From Methanosarcinales archaeon (GTDB taxonomy: Archaea > Halobacteriota > Methanosarcinia > Methanosarcinales > Methanocomedenaceae), in NCBI GenBank assembly GCA_030666885.1, contig DAOUWY010000127.1, positions 1-6,075 on the forward strand: a DNA stretch of 6,075 nucleotides. Reading direction: 5' to 3'. Positions 5,002 to 6,075 of the stretch are shown here, piece by piece. The notes under the pieces were generated by a model, which made no database searches, was not told the DNA's origin, and saw nothing but the letters and a program-made list of their open reading frames with translations. Position numbers and translations under genes: made by a program. Numbering within the stretch: the first letter of the stretch is position 1; every line of letters starts with the position of its first letter.

Positions 5002-5973
5002 ATGAATAAAGAGATATTGATAAACCAGGTCATAGGAATACTGGAACAAAGCGGATTTAATGTTTCTGAACGCTGCAATATCAGGCCCAGAAGCTTTGAC
5101 ATCGCTGCAAGGCGCAATGAAAGGTTATTATTAATAAAGGTACTTTCCAATATCGACGGTCTGAAAGAGGATACTGCACAGGAAATGATGTACCTGGCAG
5201 AATACCTGGAGGGTTCATCACTTTTAGTCGGGGAGAAAACCAGGGACCAACCACTGGAACCCACTGTTGTATATTATAGATATGGTATTCCATCTGTTAA
5301 TATCGATACTATATTTGATTATTTTATAGAGGAACTGCCCCCCGTGGTATATGCAGCACCTGGTGGGCTGTATGTTAGTGTGGATGGGAGTGTGCTGCGC
5401 GAACAGCGGATATGCAAAAAACTTTCAATTGGTGCCATGGCTTCAGAACTTGGTTTATCCAGGCGTACCATAAGTAAATATGAAGAGGAGGGTATGGACA
5501 TGTCTGTTGATATGGTGATCAGGATCGAAGAAATGTTTAATACTGGAATTGCCCTTGCTATTGATTTTCTAAATGTAGATAATACAAATGTGAAATCCAG
5601 GACCCATCCGGTTGAAAAAGAGCCTGGGACAATAATAAGATCCATATTATCCAATTTAGACATTGAGGTGATCCCAATATCACAGGCACCGTTCAGTGCT
5701 GTTTCATTTGAGCACAGGGAGAACATTAACCAGGATAATATGTCCAAAATTCTCACGGGTTTTAGTAATTACTCGGGAACAATGATGAAAAGGGCAAAGT
5801 TAATGAGCAGCATCTCTGAAGTGACAAATACTCACTCTATGGTTATTGTAAATGGACATTGCAGATCAGAGAATGTAGAAAATACTGTACTCGTGGAGAA
5901 GAAAAAACTTGAAGCAATGGATGATTTCCTTGACCTTATGACTTTTATTTCCGATAAGGTAAATAAGACTTGA
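5002..5973 (+). CDS. Archaeal HTH-type transcriptional regulator (COG1395 family)
   Basis: The 323-residue product matches the length and layout I know for this conserved archaeal family. The N-terminal domain (1-115) contains SFDIAARRNERLLLIKVLSNID (31-52). Its D-then-IxK spacing looks like a restriction-endonuclease-type fold without the usual acidic residue before K46, so it is probably non-catalytic (inference). Then comes the linker signature GGLYVSVDGSVLREQR (121-136) and a Cro/CI-type helix-turn-helix, LSIGAMASELGLSRRTISKYE (141-161). A C-terminal domain of about 120 residues (IRSILSNLDIEVIPISQAPF onward) has no function I know. It probably binds DNA as a regulator; targets are unknown. 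The frame extends upstream to 4945, but those residues (MCIINLLFYIVLL) come from promoter DNA including the TATA box, so ATG 5002 is the likely start. It is divergent from acyP. Confidence 0.88.
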   Translation: MNKEILINQVIGILEQSGFNVSERCNIRPRSFDIAARRNERLLLIKVLSNIDGLKEDTAQEMMYLAEYLEGSSLLVGEKTRDQPLEPTVVYYRYGIPSVNIDTIFDYFIEELPPVVYAAPGGLYVSVDGSVLREQRICKKLSIGAMASELGLSRRTISKYEEEGMDMSVDMVIRIEEMFNTGIALAIDFLNVDNTNVKSRTHPVEKEPGTIIRSILSNLDIEVIPISQAPFSAVSFEHRENINQDNMSKILTGFSNYSGTMMKRAKLMSSISEVTNTHSMVIVNGHCRSENVENTVLVEKKKLEAMDDFLDLMTFISDKVNKT

Positions 5974-6049
5974 ATAGACTGAAATATTATGGCAATTAAT
6001 TTATAAATTATCATCATAATATTAATATGACATCGTAATATATTATTTA

Positions 6050-6075
6050 CTATTATATTAAATGCTATTATATTA
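6050..6075. repeat. Short 15-bp-period repeat at the right edge
   Basis: CTATTATATTA occurs at 6050-6060 and again, exactly, at 6065-6075, with AATG between them, giving a 15-base period. The second copy ends at the window edge, so a longer tandem array may continue outside. The surrounding 100 bases (5974-6075) are A+T-rich and show no gene or clear terminator. Confidence 0.5.

Noticed and set aside
5319..5756. Minus-strand 145-codon frame inside the regulator gene
   Set aside because: It is the antisense shadow of a clearly recognisable protein. Its serine- and isoleucine-rich translation has no motif.
5974..6075. Hairpin terminator or small RNA after the regulator gene
   Set aside because: Only weak A+T-rich self-complementarity is visible, with no stable stem and no T run long enough to support a call.

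Overview
The window looks like archaeal chromosomal DNA, most likely from a methanogen or a related methane-oxidising archaeon of the Methanosarcinales type. This is an inference from three things. The helix-turn-helix regulator at the right end belongs to an archaeal family (COG1395 type). The promoters look archaeal: T/A-rich TATA elements sit about 25 bases before very short or absent leaders, and Shine-Dalgarno sequences are scarce. The gene set (RND exporter start, MarR regulator, RimI-like acetyltransferase, ABC1/UbiB kinase-like protein, acylphosphatase) fits such genomes. I cannot name the species.

Left region (1-1160, minus strand, very A+T-rich). Reading leftward there is a MarR-family regulator, then a truncated NAD-dependent epimerase remnant, then an A+T-rich spacer with a 20-bp tandem duplication, then the first 40 codons of an RND/MMPL-type membrane exporter that runs off the window. 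The exporter frame has no ATG, GTG or TTG near its beginning. A good Shine-Dalgarno sequence instead points to an AUA codon. A MarR gene upstream of an efflux pump suggests local control of export. An inverted repeat over the marR start looks like an autoregulatory operator.

Middle region (1160-4470). A two-gene plus-strand unit holds an unrecognised, coiled-coil-rich 383-residue protein followed 16 bases later by a RimI-like N-acetyltransferase. It meets a minus-strand ABC1/UbiB-family gene tail to tail, with only 13 bases between the stop codons.

Right region (4465-6075). A minus-strand acylphosphatase is divergent from a plus-strand COG1395-type regulator that has a clear TATA box and a nearly leaderless start. 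The 169-base gap between acylphosphatase and the UbiB-like gene contains a start-less frame with one hydrophobic stretch. The last 100 bases are A+T-rich and end in a short 15-bp-period repeat cut by the window edge.

No CRISPR array, tRNA, rRNA or complete mobile element was seen. Nothing here amounts to a clear new multi-gene system. The best leads are the possible AUA start, the decayed segment between marR and the exporter, and the unknown coiled-coil protein next to rimI.
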